From Oscillospiraceae bacterium (lineage in GTDB: Bacteria > Bacillota > Clostridia > Oscillospirales > CAG-272), in NCBI GenBank assembly GCA_015065385.1, contig SVQK01000044.1, positions 42,851 to 106,850 on the forward strand: a stretch of DNA of 64,000 nucleotides. Reading direction: 5' to 3'. The notes under the pieces were generated by a model that worked only from the letters and a program-made list of their open reading frames with translations, searched no databases and was not told the DNA's origin. Shown here piece by piece: positions 51,209 to 59,943 of the stretch (position 1 is its first letter; each line of letters starts with the position of its first letter). The position numbers and the translations under genes are program-made.

Positions 51209-52921
51209 TTATCCTCTCGCTTTTCTGAGAACCTGCATGAGCGCGTTGATGTCGATGGGCTTGGCGATGTGTCCGTCCATGCCGGCGTCCTTCGCGCGGG
51301 CGACGTCCTCGGCGAAGGTGTTGGCGGTCATGGCGTAGATCGGAACGGTCGCGGCGTCGGCTCTTTTGGAGGAACGGATCCGTCCGGTGGCCTCGTAGCC
51401 GTTCATGACGGGCATCTGCACGTCCATGAGGATGACGGTGTAGGCTCCCGGATCCGCGGATTCGTACAGGCGGACCGCCTCTTCCCCGTTTTCCGCCGCG
51501 TCGATCTGCGCTCCGGTCATGCCGAGGATCTCAAGGGCGATTTCCCGGTTGATGAGGTTGTCCTCCGCCAGAAGGATTCTCCGGCCCGTCAGATCGGGAA
51601 ATTCGGAGCCTCCGTCCGCGTCCCGGCTGTCCGAGGAGACGTCGGAGAGAACTTTCTCCAGCGTCAGGCGGAAGAAGGGGATGGGGACAAACGCCCGGAT
51701 CCCGCACCGCTCCGCACGGTATTCGATGTCCTCCCAGTTGTCTTCGCTGACGAGCACCATAGGCAGGGAAGGCGCGGCCTTTGCGAGATACGCCGCCACA
51801 TCGAGCTTGTCCCCGCCGTCCGTGAGCGACTGACCGATGACGGCCAAGTCGTACTTCGTCCCGTTCACGTCCGCGTCGGCGAGGGCGTCGAGGGCGTCCG
51901 CCACGGAGGAAACCCGGGTGAAGGGAATGCCGTCCTTTCCGAGGATCCTCCGGTAGCGCTCCGACGCTTTTTCGTCGCCTTCGAGAATGAGAAACCGCTT
52001 GCCGGACAGCCCTTCCGGAACGCCGCCCTGTTCTTCGGCGCGGAGGGGGATGCGGATCAGGACGTCCGTCCCTTGGCCCGGCGCGGAATCGATCCGGATC
52101 TCGCCGCCCATGACGTCGATGATCCGCTTGACGATGCTCATGCCGAGTCCAGTCCCCTCGATCTTCGAGACGGTGGTGTTGTTCACCCGTTCGAAGGGAT
52201 CGTAGATGCGCCCGAGGAATTCCTTCGTCATGCCGATGCCGTTGTCCGTGCAGCGGAAGACAAGGATCCGACGGTCCTTTTCCCCTGAATCGGATTCCTC
52301 GTCCGAGACGGTCACGCGGATCACGCCGCCGTCCTCCGTGTATTTCGCCGCGTTGCTGATGATGTTGATGTAGATCTGACGAAGACGGAGCGCGTCGCCC
52401 AGATAGTTTTCGGTCGTGACGCCTTCCGTGTCGAGGATGAAGTCGTGCTTTTTCTGCTCGACGAGGGGCTTTGAGAGGATCGTGAGATCGTGGAGCAGGT
52501 CTCCGATGCTGAACCGCTGCTCGTCGATCTTCATCCGTCCGGAGTTGATGCGGGACATATCGAGGACGTTGTTGATCAGGCTCAGAAGATGGCCGCTTGC
52601 GACCTCGATCTTTGAGAGCGCGTCCGCCACCCGGGCCTTTTCGTCGATGTGCCGCTCGGCGAGCGTGGTCATGCCCATGATGGCGTTCATCGGCGTGCGC
52701 ATATCGTGGGACATGTTGCTGAGGAAAAGCTCCTTCGCGCTGATGGTTTCCTCCGCCTCCCGCAGTTTCTGCAAAAGTTCGGCCTGACCGGGATCCTCCC
52801 CCGCGACAAGAAGCGTTTTTCCGTCGGACAGCGGGACGGTTTCCGTGACCGTTTCCCCGTCGAATCCGGCGGTTTTGTACAGAAGGTCCGCGCCGCTCAG
52901 AACCGCGTATTCCCTGCTCAT
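51209..52921 (-). CDS. hybrid sensor histidine kinase with two receiver domains
   Basis: A 570-residue cytoplasmic protein with no membrane segment. A short N-terminal region (1-60) precedes the HisKA helix 'FLSNMSHDMRTPMNAIMG' (His72). The ATPase follows ('INIISNAAKYT', 'DNGIGM', 'GTGLGMSIVKRI'). The first receiver ('RFLILEGDEKASERY...YDLAVIGQSL') lacks the phospho-accepting Asp. The second ('LLAEDNLINREIALEIL...LMDVQMP', Asp500) is complete. The input signal is unknown. The start at 52921 follows GGAGGAGGGAGAGC. It is the first gene of a unit with the HD-GYP-like protein. Confidence 0.92.
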   Translation of the reverse strand: MSREYAVLSGADLLYKTAGFDGETVTETVPLSDGKTLLVAGEDPGQAELLQKLREAEETISAKELFLSNMSHDMRTPMNAIMGMTTLAERHIDEKARVADALSKIEVASGHLLSLINNVLDMSRINSGRMKIDEQRFSIGDLLHDLTILSKPLVEQKKHDFILDTEGVTTENYLGDALRLRQIYINIISNAAKYTEDGGVIRVTVSDEESDSGEKDRRILVFRCTDNGIGMTKEFLGRIYDPFERVNNTTVSKIEGTGLGMSIVKRIIDVMGGEIRIDSAPGQGTDVLIRIPLRAEEQGGVPEGLSGKRFLILEGDEKASERYRRILGKDGIPFTRVSSVADALDALADADVNGTKYDLAVIGQSLTDGGDKLDVAAYLAKAAPSLPMVLVSEDNWEDIEYRAERCGIRAFVPIPFFRLTLEKVLSDVSSDSRDADGGSEFPDLTGRRILLAEDNLINREIALEILGMTGAQIDAAENGEEAVRLYESADPGAYTVILMDVQMPVMNGYEATGRIRSSKRADAATVPIYAMTANTFAEDVARAKDAGMDGHIAKPIDINALMQVLRKARG

Positions 52922-52955
52922 GCTCTCCCTCCTCCGGTTGCTTTTCTCAGAGACC

Positions 52956-52984
52956 ATTATACTCGATGCGGCGGCGGATTGCAA
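52956..52984 (-). promoter_or_regulatory. promoter of the hybrid kinase unit
   Basis: On the minus strand TTGCAA (plus 52979-52984), a 17-bp spacer and TATAAT (plus 52956-52961), 35 bp before the start codon. Confidence 0.8.
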
Positions 52985-53015
52985 GAGCGATTTTGCGCGA
53001 AATGCGCTTTCTCCC

Positions 53016-53044
53016 TTGCGCTCCGGCCGTGATCGTGGTACAAT
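53016..53044 (+). promoter_or_regulatory. promoter of the P1-family peptidase gene
   Basis: TTGCGC (53016-53021), a 17-bp spacer and TACAAT (53039-53044), with an extended TGG before the -10; divergent from the kinase promoter. Confidence 0.75.
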
Positions 53045-53075
53045 CGGGGAGAACACGGAAAAGGAGGGCGGAAAC

Positions 53076-54122
53076 ATGGAACGGAAACGGGCGAGGGAGT
53101 TCGGAATCAGGACGGGACGGATGCCGACGGGCCCTCTCAACAAGATCACGGACGTACCGGGCGTGCTGGTCGGACACGCGACGATCCGGGATGGGAGGCA
53201 CAACACCGGCGTGACGGTGATTTTGCCGTCGGAGGGGAATGTCTTCCGGGACAAGCTCGTCGCCGCGTCCTTCGTCCACAACGGATTCGGCAAGACCGCG
53301 GGGACGGTGCAGATCGACGAGCTCGGGACGCTGGAAACGCCGATCGCGCTGACGAACACACTGAACGTGGGGGCGGTGTCGGACGCGCTGGTCGGGTATA
53401 TGACAGAGCTCTGCGAAAAGGACGGGATCCCTCTCCGGAGCGTCAACCCGGTGGTGGGAGAGTGCAACGACGCGGGCCTGAACGCCATCGAGGACCGGGC
53501 TGTGACCGCGGAGCATGTGCGGGAGGCCATCCGGACGGCATGCGCGGATTTTGAAGAGGGCGGCGTCGGAGCGGGAGCCGGAACGCGGTGCTACGGCCTC
53601 AAAGGAGGGATCGGCTCGGCGTCCCGGATCGTGAAGCTCGACGGGCGGGATTACACCCTCGGCGTGCTGGTCCAGTCGAATTACGGCGCGACGGCGGATC
53701 TTCTGATCGGAGGCGTTCCGGCCGGGGAGGAGATCGCCCGCCGGATCCGGGAGGAAAAAGAGGACGAGGGATCGATCATGGTGGTCCTCGCCTGCGATAT
53801 CCCCCTGTCGGCAAGGCAGCTGAGACGCGTCGTCCGCCGGTGCTCCGTGGGGATCGCGCGGATGGGATCCTATGTGGGGCACGGCAGCGGGGAGGTCTTT
53901 CTCGGATTCTCCACGGCCAACGTCATACGGAGCGGGGAAGAGGATATCGTGTCCTTCTCCTGCATCCGGGAGGACCGGATCGACGCTCTGTTCCGCGCGG
54001 CGGGCGAAGCCACGGAGGAGGCGATCCTCAACTCCATGCTGTGCGCCGATCCCGTCACCGCGCCGGACGGCAGAAGGGTGAGAAGCCTGCGGGAGTTTAT
54101 GCCCCTTGAAGGAACCCGATAA
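53076..54122 (+). CDS. P1-family (DmpA/BapA-type) aminopeptidase
   Basis: A 348-residue self-cleaving N-terminal nucleophile hydrolase. Family features are 'NKITDVPGVLVGHATI', 'NVGAVSDALVGYM', 'VGAGAGTRCYGLKGGIGSASRIV' and 'QSNYGATADLLIGG'. The autocleavage motif is GHGSGE, which would split before Ser271 and expose it as nucleophile. Homologues remove N-terminal D- or beta-amino acids or act on other small amides. No signal peptide is seen. The start at 53076 follows AAGGAGGGCGGAAAC. Confidence 0.93.
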   Translation: MERKRAREFGIRTGRMPTGPLNKITDVPGVLVGHATIRDGRHNTGVTVILPSEGNVFRDKLVAASFVHNGFGKTAGTVQIDELGTLETPIALTNTLNVGAVSDALVGYMTELCEKDGIPLRSVNPVVGECNDAGLNAIEDRAVTAEHVREAIRTACADFEEGGVGAGAGTRCYGLKGGIGSASRIVKLDGRDYTLGVLVQSNYGATADLLIGGVPAGEEIARRIREEKEDEGSIMVVLACDIPLSARQLRRVVRRCSVGIARMGSYVGHGSGEVFLGFSTANVIRSGEEDIVSFSCIREDRIDALFRAAGEATEEAILNSMLCADPVTAPDGRRVRSLREFMPLEGTR

Positions 54123-54130
54123 ACAAGAAC

Positions 54131-54171
54131 GATCCCGGTCCGGAGAAATCCGAATCGGGATCCGATTTTTT
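54131..54171 (+). terminator. terminator after the P1 peptidase
   Basis: GATCCCG (54131-54137) pairs with CGGGATC (54156-54162), with an inner CGG/CCG pair, and is followed by GATTTTTT. Confidence 0.8.
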
Positions 54172-54173
54172 GC

Positions 54174-55253
54174 TTATTCCGCTCGATCTTCGATCGTGAT
54201 ATCAGCCAAATCGACAATGCGGCGGATGACCTTGTCCTCCATCAGCGTCTGGCGGATGCTGTCCTTGGCGTAGACGGCCTCGAGCGCTTCCACGGAGGCG
54301 TAGCCCTCCTTTGTGGCGTATTCTGCGGCAAGCTCCTGATATTCCTCTTCGGAGAGGGAGATGTTTTCCAGCCGAGCGATGGCGAAGGAGACCATTTCCT
54401 CCTTGATCCTGCTTTCCACCTCTTCCCGGATCTGGGACTGATACTCCTCGTCGGTGATGTTGTAGTAGAGGTTGAGGTAGGCGTCCCAGTTCAGGCCGAT
54501 GATCTCGCTGTAGGCCTTGTCGAATTCCAGACGGGAGCTGACCATCTCGTCCACCGCGCCGTCGGGGAATTTCTTTACCGTGGTGTTTTCAAGCACCTGC
54601 GGCCAGACCTGATTGGCGACGAACTTGTAGTAATTCTCCCGGTACAGCTTTTCGAGGGATTCCCTCGCCGACTTTTCGTACGCCGCGCGGGAGTCGTAGC
54701 CGAGATAGGCGCGGACGAAATCGTCGGTGTATTCCGGAAGCTCCTGCTCGCAGACCTCGTGGACGTGGACGTCGAAGTGAACGTCCATTCCGGCGTATTC
54801 CGGAGAGGTGTAGTAGGGATCGGGGAAGGTGAGGTCGAGCGAAAGTTCGGACTCCGGCATCGCGCCGACGAGGGCGTTTTCGAAGTCCTCGAACATGGAA
54901 CCGCCGCCGATGGTCAGCTCCACGTCCTCTTCCTCCAGCACGTCGCCGGTCTGTGCCACCGTGCCGCTGTAGTCGATATAGACGGTGTCGCCCAGATCCG
55001 CGGCGCGTTCGACGTCGTTCAGGCGGGAGTAGTAGGCGCGTGAGGTGAGGATCTGCCGCTCGACGTCCTCGTCCGCCACGACGATTTCATACCCGACGGC
55101 GGGCACTCCCTTGTAGTCCGCGAGATCGATGTATTCGCTCAGATCGTAGTCGTATTTCAGCGTGAGCAGGTCGTTGGTCTTCTCCTTCGCGCACGCCGCG
55201 GCGGATCCGCCGAGCAGGAGAAGGGATAACCCCAGCGCGATGATCTTTTTCAT
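54174..55253 (-). CDS. trigger factor-like FKBP peptidyl-prolyl isomerase lipoprotein
   Basis: A 359-residue extracytoplasmic folding factor. The lipobox is LLGGSAAAC (Cys21). An FKBP domain with 'GDTVYIDYSGTVAQTGDVLEEEDVELTIGGGSMFEDFENALVGA' and 'DLTFPDPYY' lies at about 90-185. A helical domain like the C-terminal part of trigger factor follows ('EIIGLNWDAYLNLYYNITDEEYQSQIREEVESRIKEEM'). It probably aids folding of secreted proteins at the outer face of the membrane. The start at 55253 follows AAAAGGACC. Confidence 0.9.
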   Translation of the reverse strand: MKKIIALGLSLLLLGGSAAACAKEKTNDLLTLKYDYDLSEYIDLADYKGVPAVGYEIVVADEDVERQILTSRAYYSRLNDVERAADLGDTVYIDYSGTVAQTGDVLEEEDVELTIGGGSMFEDFENALVGAMPESELSLDLTFPDPYYTSPEYAGMDVHFDVHVHEVCEQELPEYTDDFVRAYLGYDSRAAYEKSARESLEKLYRENYYKFVANQVWPQVLENTTVKKFPDGAVDEMVSSRLEFDKAYSEIIGLNWDAYLNLYYNITDEEYQSQIREEVESRIKEEMVSFAIARLENISLSEEEYQELAAEYATKEGYASVEALEAVYAKDSIRQTLMEDKVIRRIVDLADITIEDRAE

Positions 55254-55372
55254 AATTCGGTCCTTTTCGGATGATACGCGCGCCCGGTTCCTGTGTCGGA
55301 AACCCCGGACGCGATAAGTCACTTCTTATTCTATCACAAATCGGCGGGATTTGCAAGAGTTCTTTCAAAAAA

Positions 55373-56104
55373 TCACGCTCCGGACGGCCTGCCCCCGGAG
55401 GACACCCCGCGCATAACTCCGCCGCATTTTTTTCTCCCCATGGCGATCCCGGACACGACCCACGCGGCGACGGCTCCGAGCACGGCATAGATCAGGATGC
55501 GGCGGACCAGCGTCCCCGTGAAGAACGCGACGCCTCCCGCAAAGACGTCGTCCGCGTAGCTGCCCCGGCTTTTGATGTGATCGGCGAGATCGAGGGCGGC
55601 ATACAGCACGGGCGGGATGGCAGCGGGAAGGGAGGCGAGGACTGCCGCGCGTCCCGGGCTCCATGAGCGCCGGGAGTGGGAGCTTTTCGCGCGGTCCGCT
55701 TTCCGCTTCACGCTCAGGGCGATGAAGAAGGCGGCGGCGCAGAGGATCAGATCGGTCACGAGCGTCACGGGATTGAACAGGCCGAAGCCCTCGGAGAACC
55801 ATGTGGACGCGAGGCCGAAGAGCAGATTCGTTCCGATCCCGCATCCGGCGACGGCGACGATCCGTCCGATCGATTCCCCGGCGTAGGCAAAGCAGGCGAC
55901 GAAGGCCAGCAGCGCGGCGGTCCGGAGCGCGGGCAGAATCTCCGCGGCGAGAAGTGTCGCCTCCACGGACCAGTCCGGCATAGTGACGTCGGAATTGAAA
56001 AGATTGTAGAAATAGGAGGCCGCCCATCCGAGAAGGGAGAGGACGGCGGGCAGAGCAAGGGCGGGAAACAGGGGGAGGATGCGGCGCGTCGGTACGGTCG
56101 GCAT
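55373..56104 (-). CDS. polytopic membrane protein, function unknown
   Basis: A 243-residue protein with about six membrane helices (e.g. 'ILPLFPALALPAVLSLLGWAASY', 'LRTAALLAFVACFAYA', 'LVTDLILCAAAFFIALSV', 'ILIYAVLGAVAAWVVSGIAM'). A basic loop at about 135-150 suggests the inside-positive rule. I do not recognise a family. The start at 56104 is chosen after GAAAGGGCTCCG; the frame is open further up. It has its own promoter. Confidence 0.7.
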   Translation of the reverse strand: MPTVPTRRILPLFPALALPAVLSLLGWAASYFYNLFNSDVTMPDWSVEATLLAAEILPALRTAALLAFVACFAYAGESIGRIVAVAGCGIGTNLLFGLASTWFSEGFGLFNPVTLVTDLILCAAAFFIALSVKRKADRAKSSHSRRSWSPGRAAVLASLPAAIPPVLYAALDLADHIKSRGSYADDVFAGGVAFFTGTLVRRILIYAVLGAVAAWVVSGIAMGRKKCGGVMRGVSSGGRPSGA

Positions 56105-56146
56105 GACGGAGCCCTTTCTGTCGGATCTATCGGTTTTGTTTCCTTT

Positions 56147-56175
56147 ATTATAACGCGGATTCCCCTCCGATTCAA
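56147..56175 (-). promoter_or_regulatory. promoter of the polytopic membrane protein gene
   Basis: On the minus strand TTGAAT (plus 56170-56175), a 17-bp spacer and TATAAT (plus 56147-56152). Confidence 0.7.
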
Positions 56176-56232
56176 CGGTCATATTGTGAACGATTCGCGG
56201 AGCCGGTCGGGAAACGGATTCCGGTTTTTCTC

Positions 56233-56261
56233 TTGCAATCCCGGGCCGGGAGGGGTATAAT
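56233..56261 (+). promoter_or_regulatory. promoter of the GH106-like gene
   Basis: TTGCAA (56233-56238), a 17-bp spacer and TATAAT (56256-56261), 28 bp before the start codon. Confidence 0.8.
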
Positions 56262-56289
56262 GGAAGAAAAAACGATCCTCGGAGGAATC

Positions 56290-58548
56290 ATGTTCGATAT
56301 TATCAAGGATATCTGGAAAAATCCCGGCCCCGCGTTTTCTCCCATGCCGTTCTGGTTCTGGAACGACCGGCTGGACGAAGAGGAGCTGGTCCGGCAGCTG
56401 GACGACTTTCACCGGCACGGTGTGGACGGCGTCGTGATCCATCCGCGGATGGGCATGGCGGGCGCGGACTATCTGTCCGACGAATTCCTCGCGCTGGCGA
56501 AGCGGGTCTGCGAAGAGGCGAAGAAGCGGTTCATGAACGTGATCCTCTACGACGAGGGCATGTATCCTTCCGGCTCGGCGCACGGCGCGGTGGTCGCCGA
56601 GGAACCCCGGTTCGCGGCGCGGCGGCTGTATGCGGCTCCGGCGGGCGATCCCGTGCCCGATGGGGAGGATCCGCAGTTTCTGTTCTGGGCTTCGCTCGAC
56701 GCGGACGGGGATTGCGCCGATATCCGGCTGGACGAGCCGAAGGACGGGGGTGGCGGATACGCTCCCTACTGCCTGATCCTCGGATACACGGGCGGGACGA
56801 TCCGCGGGCTTTTGCCGGACGAGGACGACGGGATGCCGAACGCCCCGAAAGCCGCGGACCTGCTCAATCCCATGGCAGTGGACTGCTTTGTGCGCCACAC
56901 CCACGAGCGGTATTACGAGGTCCTCTCGGAGTACTTCGGACAGACGGTCATCGGCATCTTCACGGACGAACCCTCCGTGGCCGGGCGGAACGGGCGTCTT
57001 GACGGCGGGATTTCGTGGAGCTACGGCATGGAGGAGGATTTCTTCGAGGCGGGCGGCGATTTTCCCCACCTCGGCGCGCTCCTTTTCGGGACCAAGGACA
57101 AAAAGCTGAAAAAGGACGCGGAGTTCATCTACCGTCAGGCGCTCAGGACACGGCTCGGACGTTCCTTTTACGCCACCCTGTCCGGATGGTGCCGGGAGCA
57201 CAGGATCTCCCTCATGGGACATCCGGCGGAGAGCGGGGACACGGACACCCTCCGGTATTTCGATATCCCCGGGCAGGATCTGGTCTGGCGGTCGGTGGAG
57301 CCGGGGACGGAGCTGACGTCTCCCGATTCCGTCATGGCGAAGCTGGCCGCCGACACCGCGCGCCATCAGGGAAAGGAGCGGTCGTCGAACGAGGTCCTCG
57401 GCGTTTGCGGCGAGCGGGGCAATCCGTGGAATCTGCCGCCGGACGAGATGATGTGGTACCTGAACTTCCTCTTCGCCCGCGGGACGTCCCTTGTGATCCC
57501 GCACGCGTTCTATTACTCCGTCCGCACTCCCCTCCAGTTCGGGGAGAGACCGCCGGACGTGGGGCCGCACAGCGTCTGGTGGAAGGACTACCGGCGGCTT
57601 GCGGGGTATATCAAGCGCATGTCGTGGCTGGGCGCGGTCGGGACGGACAATCCGGTCTGCGCGGTGCTCTGCTCCTCGGATTACACGCCCGTTCGACCTG
57701 TCGAAGGGCTCTGGAAGGAGGGCTATACCTTCCACTATCTCTCCGTGGAGGACTTCATGGAGCGGGCTCACATCCACGACGGCGAGATCCATATAGACCG
57801 GTACCGCTTCCATATTCTCCTCATCGACGGACGGCTCAGACTCAACGCCGAGATCGTGACGAAGATCGGATCCTTCGAGGTCGGGGGAGGGCTGGAATAC
57901 CGCGGCTCCGACTTTCTGCCGTTTGTCCGGAAGCACGCGCCCCACACTTCGTATTTCGACGGGGATACGCGCGGCAATCTCCGCTTCACGCACTATACCA
58001 AGAGCGGATGTGACTTCTTCCTGATGGTCAACGAAGGGCGCGAGGAGATCCGCGGATCCCTCGTCACCGACTGCGCGGGCCGGGCGTACCGCTTCGATCC
58101 CTTCACGGGTAAGGCGGATCCTGTCGCCGGAAGAATGGCGGAGGGCGGATTTGCCTATCCGGTCCGCGTTCCCGGCTGGTGCGCGGCGGTGATCGGCGTC
58201 GATCCGGACGGCCTGCCCGATCTGACGGAGACGGAAAGATACGGGGAGACGGTCTGCGAGATCGCGTCTCTCGGCGAGGGGCGGATGACGTTTGAGGCGC
58301 GACCCGGCGAGGGATTGACCTACACGCTTGCCGCGACTGCCGTTCACGACGCCGCCGGGATCCGGATCAACGGCGAGGACGCGGGCTCCTTCCTCTTCCG
58401 TCCCTACGAGGCGGATATCACCCCGTTTGTGAAGGAGGGGGAAAACGAAGTGTCCCTGACCTTCACGCCGTCCCCCGCCAACACCTGGGGCAAGCCCGTC
58501 CCGGTCGGCGCGGAAGGCCTGACCCTCCGGGTGACGCGGAAAGAATGA
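56290..58548 (+). CDS. GH106-like glycoside hydrolase (alpha-L-rhamnosidase type)
   Basis: A 752-residue cytoplasmic enzyme. The N-terminal 'MPFWFWNDRLDEEELVRQLDDFHRHGVDGVVIHPRMG' and 'NVILYDEGMYPSGSAHG' match the catalytic barrel of the GH106/PF17132 group. 'VIGIFTDEPS' and 'LMGHPAESGD' are likely active-site loops. A beta-sandwich at the end ('GIRINGEDAGSFLFRPYEADITPFVKEGENEVSLTF') is the jelly-roll module seen in these enzymes. The sugar is probably rhamnose or a similar terminal sugar, by family only. The start at 56290 follows GGAGGAATC. Confidence 0.85.
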   Translation: MFDIIKDIWKNPGPAFSPMPFWFWNDRLDEEELVRQLDDFHRHGVDGVVIHPRMGMAGADYLSDEFLALAKRVCEEAKKRFMNVILYDEGMYPSGSAHGAVVAEEPRFAARRLYAAPAGDPVPDGEDPQFLFWASLDADGDCADIRLDEPKDGGGGYAPYCLILGYTGGTIRGLLPDEDDGMPNAPKAADLLNPMAVDCFVRHTHERYYEVLSEYFGQTVIGIFTDEPSVAGRNGRLDGGISWSYGMEEDFFEAGGDFPHLGALLFGTKDKKLKKDAEFIYRQALRTRLGRSFYATLSGWCREHRISLMGHPAESGDTDTLRYFDIPGQDLVWRSVEPGTELTSPDSVMAKLAADTARHQGKERSSNEVLGVCGERGNPWNLPPDEMMWYLNFLFARGTSLVIPHAFYYSVRTPLQFGERPPDVGPHSVWWKDYRRLAGYIKRMSWLGAVGTDNPVCAVLCSSDYTPVRPVEGLWKEGYTFHYLSVEDFMERAHIHDGEIHIDRYRFHILLIDGRLRLNAEIVTKIGSFEVGGGLEYRGSDFLPFVRKHAPHTSYFDGDTRGNLRFTHYTKSGCDFFLMVNEGREEIRGSLVTDCAGRAYRFDPFTGKADPVAGRMAEGGFAYPVRVPGWCAAVIGVDPDGLPDLTETERYGETVCEIASLGEGRMTFEARPGEGLTYTLAATAVHDAAGIRINGEDAGSFLFRPYEADITPFVKEGENEVSLTFTPSPANTWGKPVPVGAEGLTLRVTRKE

Positions 58549-58562
58549 CCCATATATAAAAC

Positions 58563-58606
58563 AGCCCTGCGCAGCTGACATACTCGTCGGCCTCGCGGGG
58601 CTTTTT
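58563..58606 (+). terminator. terminator after the GH106-like gene
   Basis: AGCCCTGCG (58563-58571) pairs with CGCGGGGCT (58594-58602, one G-U) and is followed by TTTTT. Confidence 0.8.
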
Positions 58607-58638
58607 CTGCGGGATCGGGAAGGGATCCGTGTTATTAT

Positions 58639-59943
58639 TTACCGGAAGAACAGAAGGATATTCACGGCGAACACCCCTCCGTCCGTGCGGATCTCAAAGG
58701 ATCCTCCGTTCCGACGGACGATCGCGGAGATCGACGTCAGCCCGATGCCGTGATCCTTCTCCTTCGAGACGGGAAACCCGTTCCGCATGACGATCTCCTT
58801 CGAGCAGGGATTTTCCACCGAGAGGCCGAGCATGGCGTTCGACAGCATCCGCGCCCAGACGCTGACCCGGCGTTTCCCCTCCGGCTCTTCCGCGGCGGCG
58901 TGGACGGCGTTTTCCAGCAGATTCCCGAGGATGGAGCAGAAATCCGCGTCACGGACGGGGAGCGAATCGCCGATTTCCAGCTTCCAGTCGATCGTCACGC
59001 CGAGCACGGATGCCAGATCGTCGTACCGGGCGGCGACGGCGTCCGCGGCGGAATTCAGAAAGAAGGATTTCTTCGGCACGACCGCGTTCTCCGTGAGCTG
59101 TCGGACATAGTCCTTGAGCTCTTCCATCCGCCCCTCCTCGGAGAGGCTGCTCAGCACCACGAGATGCTGGCGGAAGTCGTGACGGAGGGCGCGGGTCTCT
59201 TCCATATAGTCTTTCAGCTCTTCATACCGTTTCTGTTCCATCTGCCTGAGGCTGTTTTCCTCCCCTTCCTGCGCCGCGTCCGAGAGCCGCACCGCCACCT
59301 TCCAGCAGAGATGGCAGACCGCGAACAGGATCATGGGGAAGAGGAGCAGAAGCGTGACGGAGACCACCCGGACGCGCCCGGCCAGCACGACCTCCACGTC
59401 CCGCGGCGAGATCCAGAGAAAGATGAGCGTGATCGCAAACGGGCCGACGGACAAAAGCCACCAGTTCCCCCGGATCCGGTCGTCCTCGAGCAGCGTCGGC
59501 AGCTCCACGGCGAAGGAATGCCAGAAGGCGAAAACGCACAGGACGGACAGTCCCAGACAGACGAGCCCGGAACGGACGGAGAACACGAAGTAATCTTTCT
59601 CGTAAGGCGCCAGAAGATAGCTGGTCAGGTCGCAGACATACGCCATCAGCATGGCCGAGGTGAGAAAACAGAACACCTTCTGGGAGGCGGGCGCTTCGAC
59701 GATGTAGTCGTAGAAGACGAAACAGACCGCCGTGATGGGAAGGAGCACGATGTTCGAGGGAATGCCTCTGAGCGCCGCGATCCATGCCCCGACGGCGGAG
59801 AACGGGATCAGCACGGTCGCCGTCAGGAGCGCCAGCGGCAGAAGCTTGATGCGGAGATGGTTCCGGAAGGGAAGAAACGCAAGCGCGGCGGACGGGATCA
59901 CGATCAGAATCTCGATGAAATGGCGCAGAAATAATTCGATCAT
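58639..59943 (-). CDS. AgrC-like sensor histidine kinase (GHKL)
   Basis: A 434-residue membrane kinase. Six or so N-terminal helices (about 5-215) are followed by a dimerisation helix with 'ETRALRHDFRQHLVVLSSL' (His). The GHKL ATPase has 'ILGNLLENAVHAAAEE' and 'KEKDHGIGLTSI'. This is the AgrC/ComD layout that senses peptides or envelope signals with a LytTR partner. Its ATG overlaps the stop of the regulator gene by four bases (ATGA). No agrB or agrD-like gene is visible beside it. Confidence 0.92.
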   Translation of the reverse strand: MIELFLRHFIEILIVIPSAALAFLPFRNHLRIKLLPLALLTATVLIPFSAVGAWIAALRGIPSNIVLLPITAVCFVFYDYIVEAPASQKVFCFLTSAMLMAYVCDLTSYLLAPYEKDYFVFSVRSGLVCLGLSVLCVFAFWHSFAVELPTLLEDDRIRGNWWLLSVGPFAITLIFLWISPRDVEVVLAGRVRVVSVTLLLLFPMILFAVCHLCWKVAVRLSDAAQEGEENSLRQMEQKRYEELKDYMEETRALRHDFRQHLVVLSSLSEEGRMEELKDYVRQLTENAVVPKKSFFLNSAADAVAARYDDLASVLGVTIDWKLEIGDSLPVRDADFCSILGNLLENAVHAAAEEPEGKRRVSVWARMLSNAMLGLSVENPCSKEIVMRNGFPVSKEKDHGIGLTSISAIVRRNGGSFEIRTDGGVFAVNILLFFR

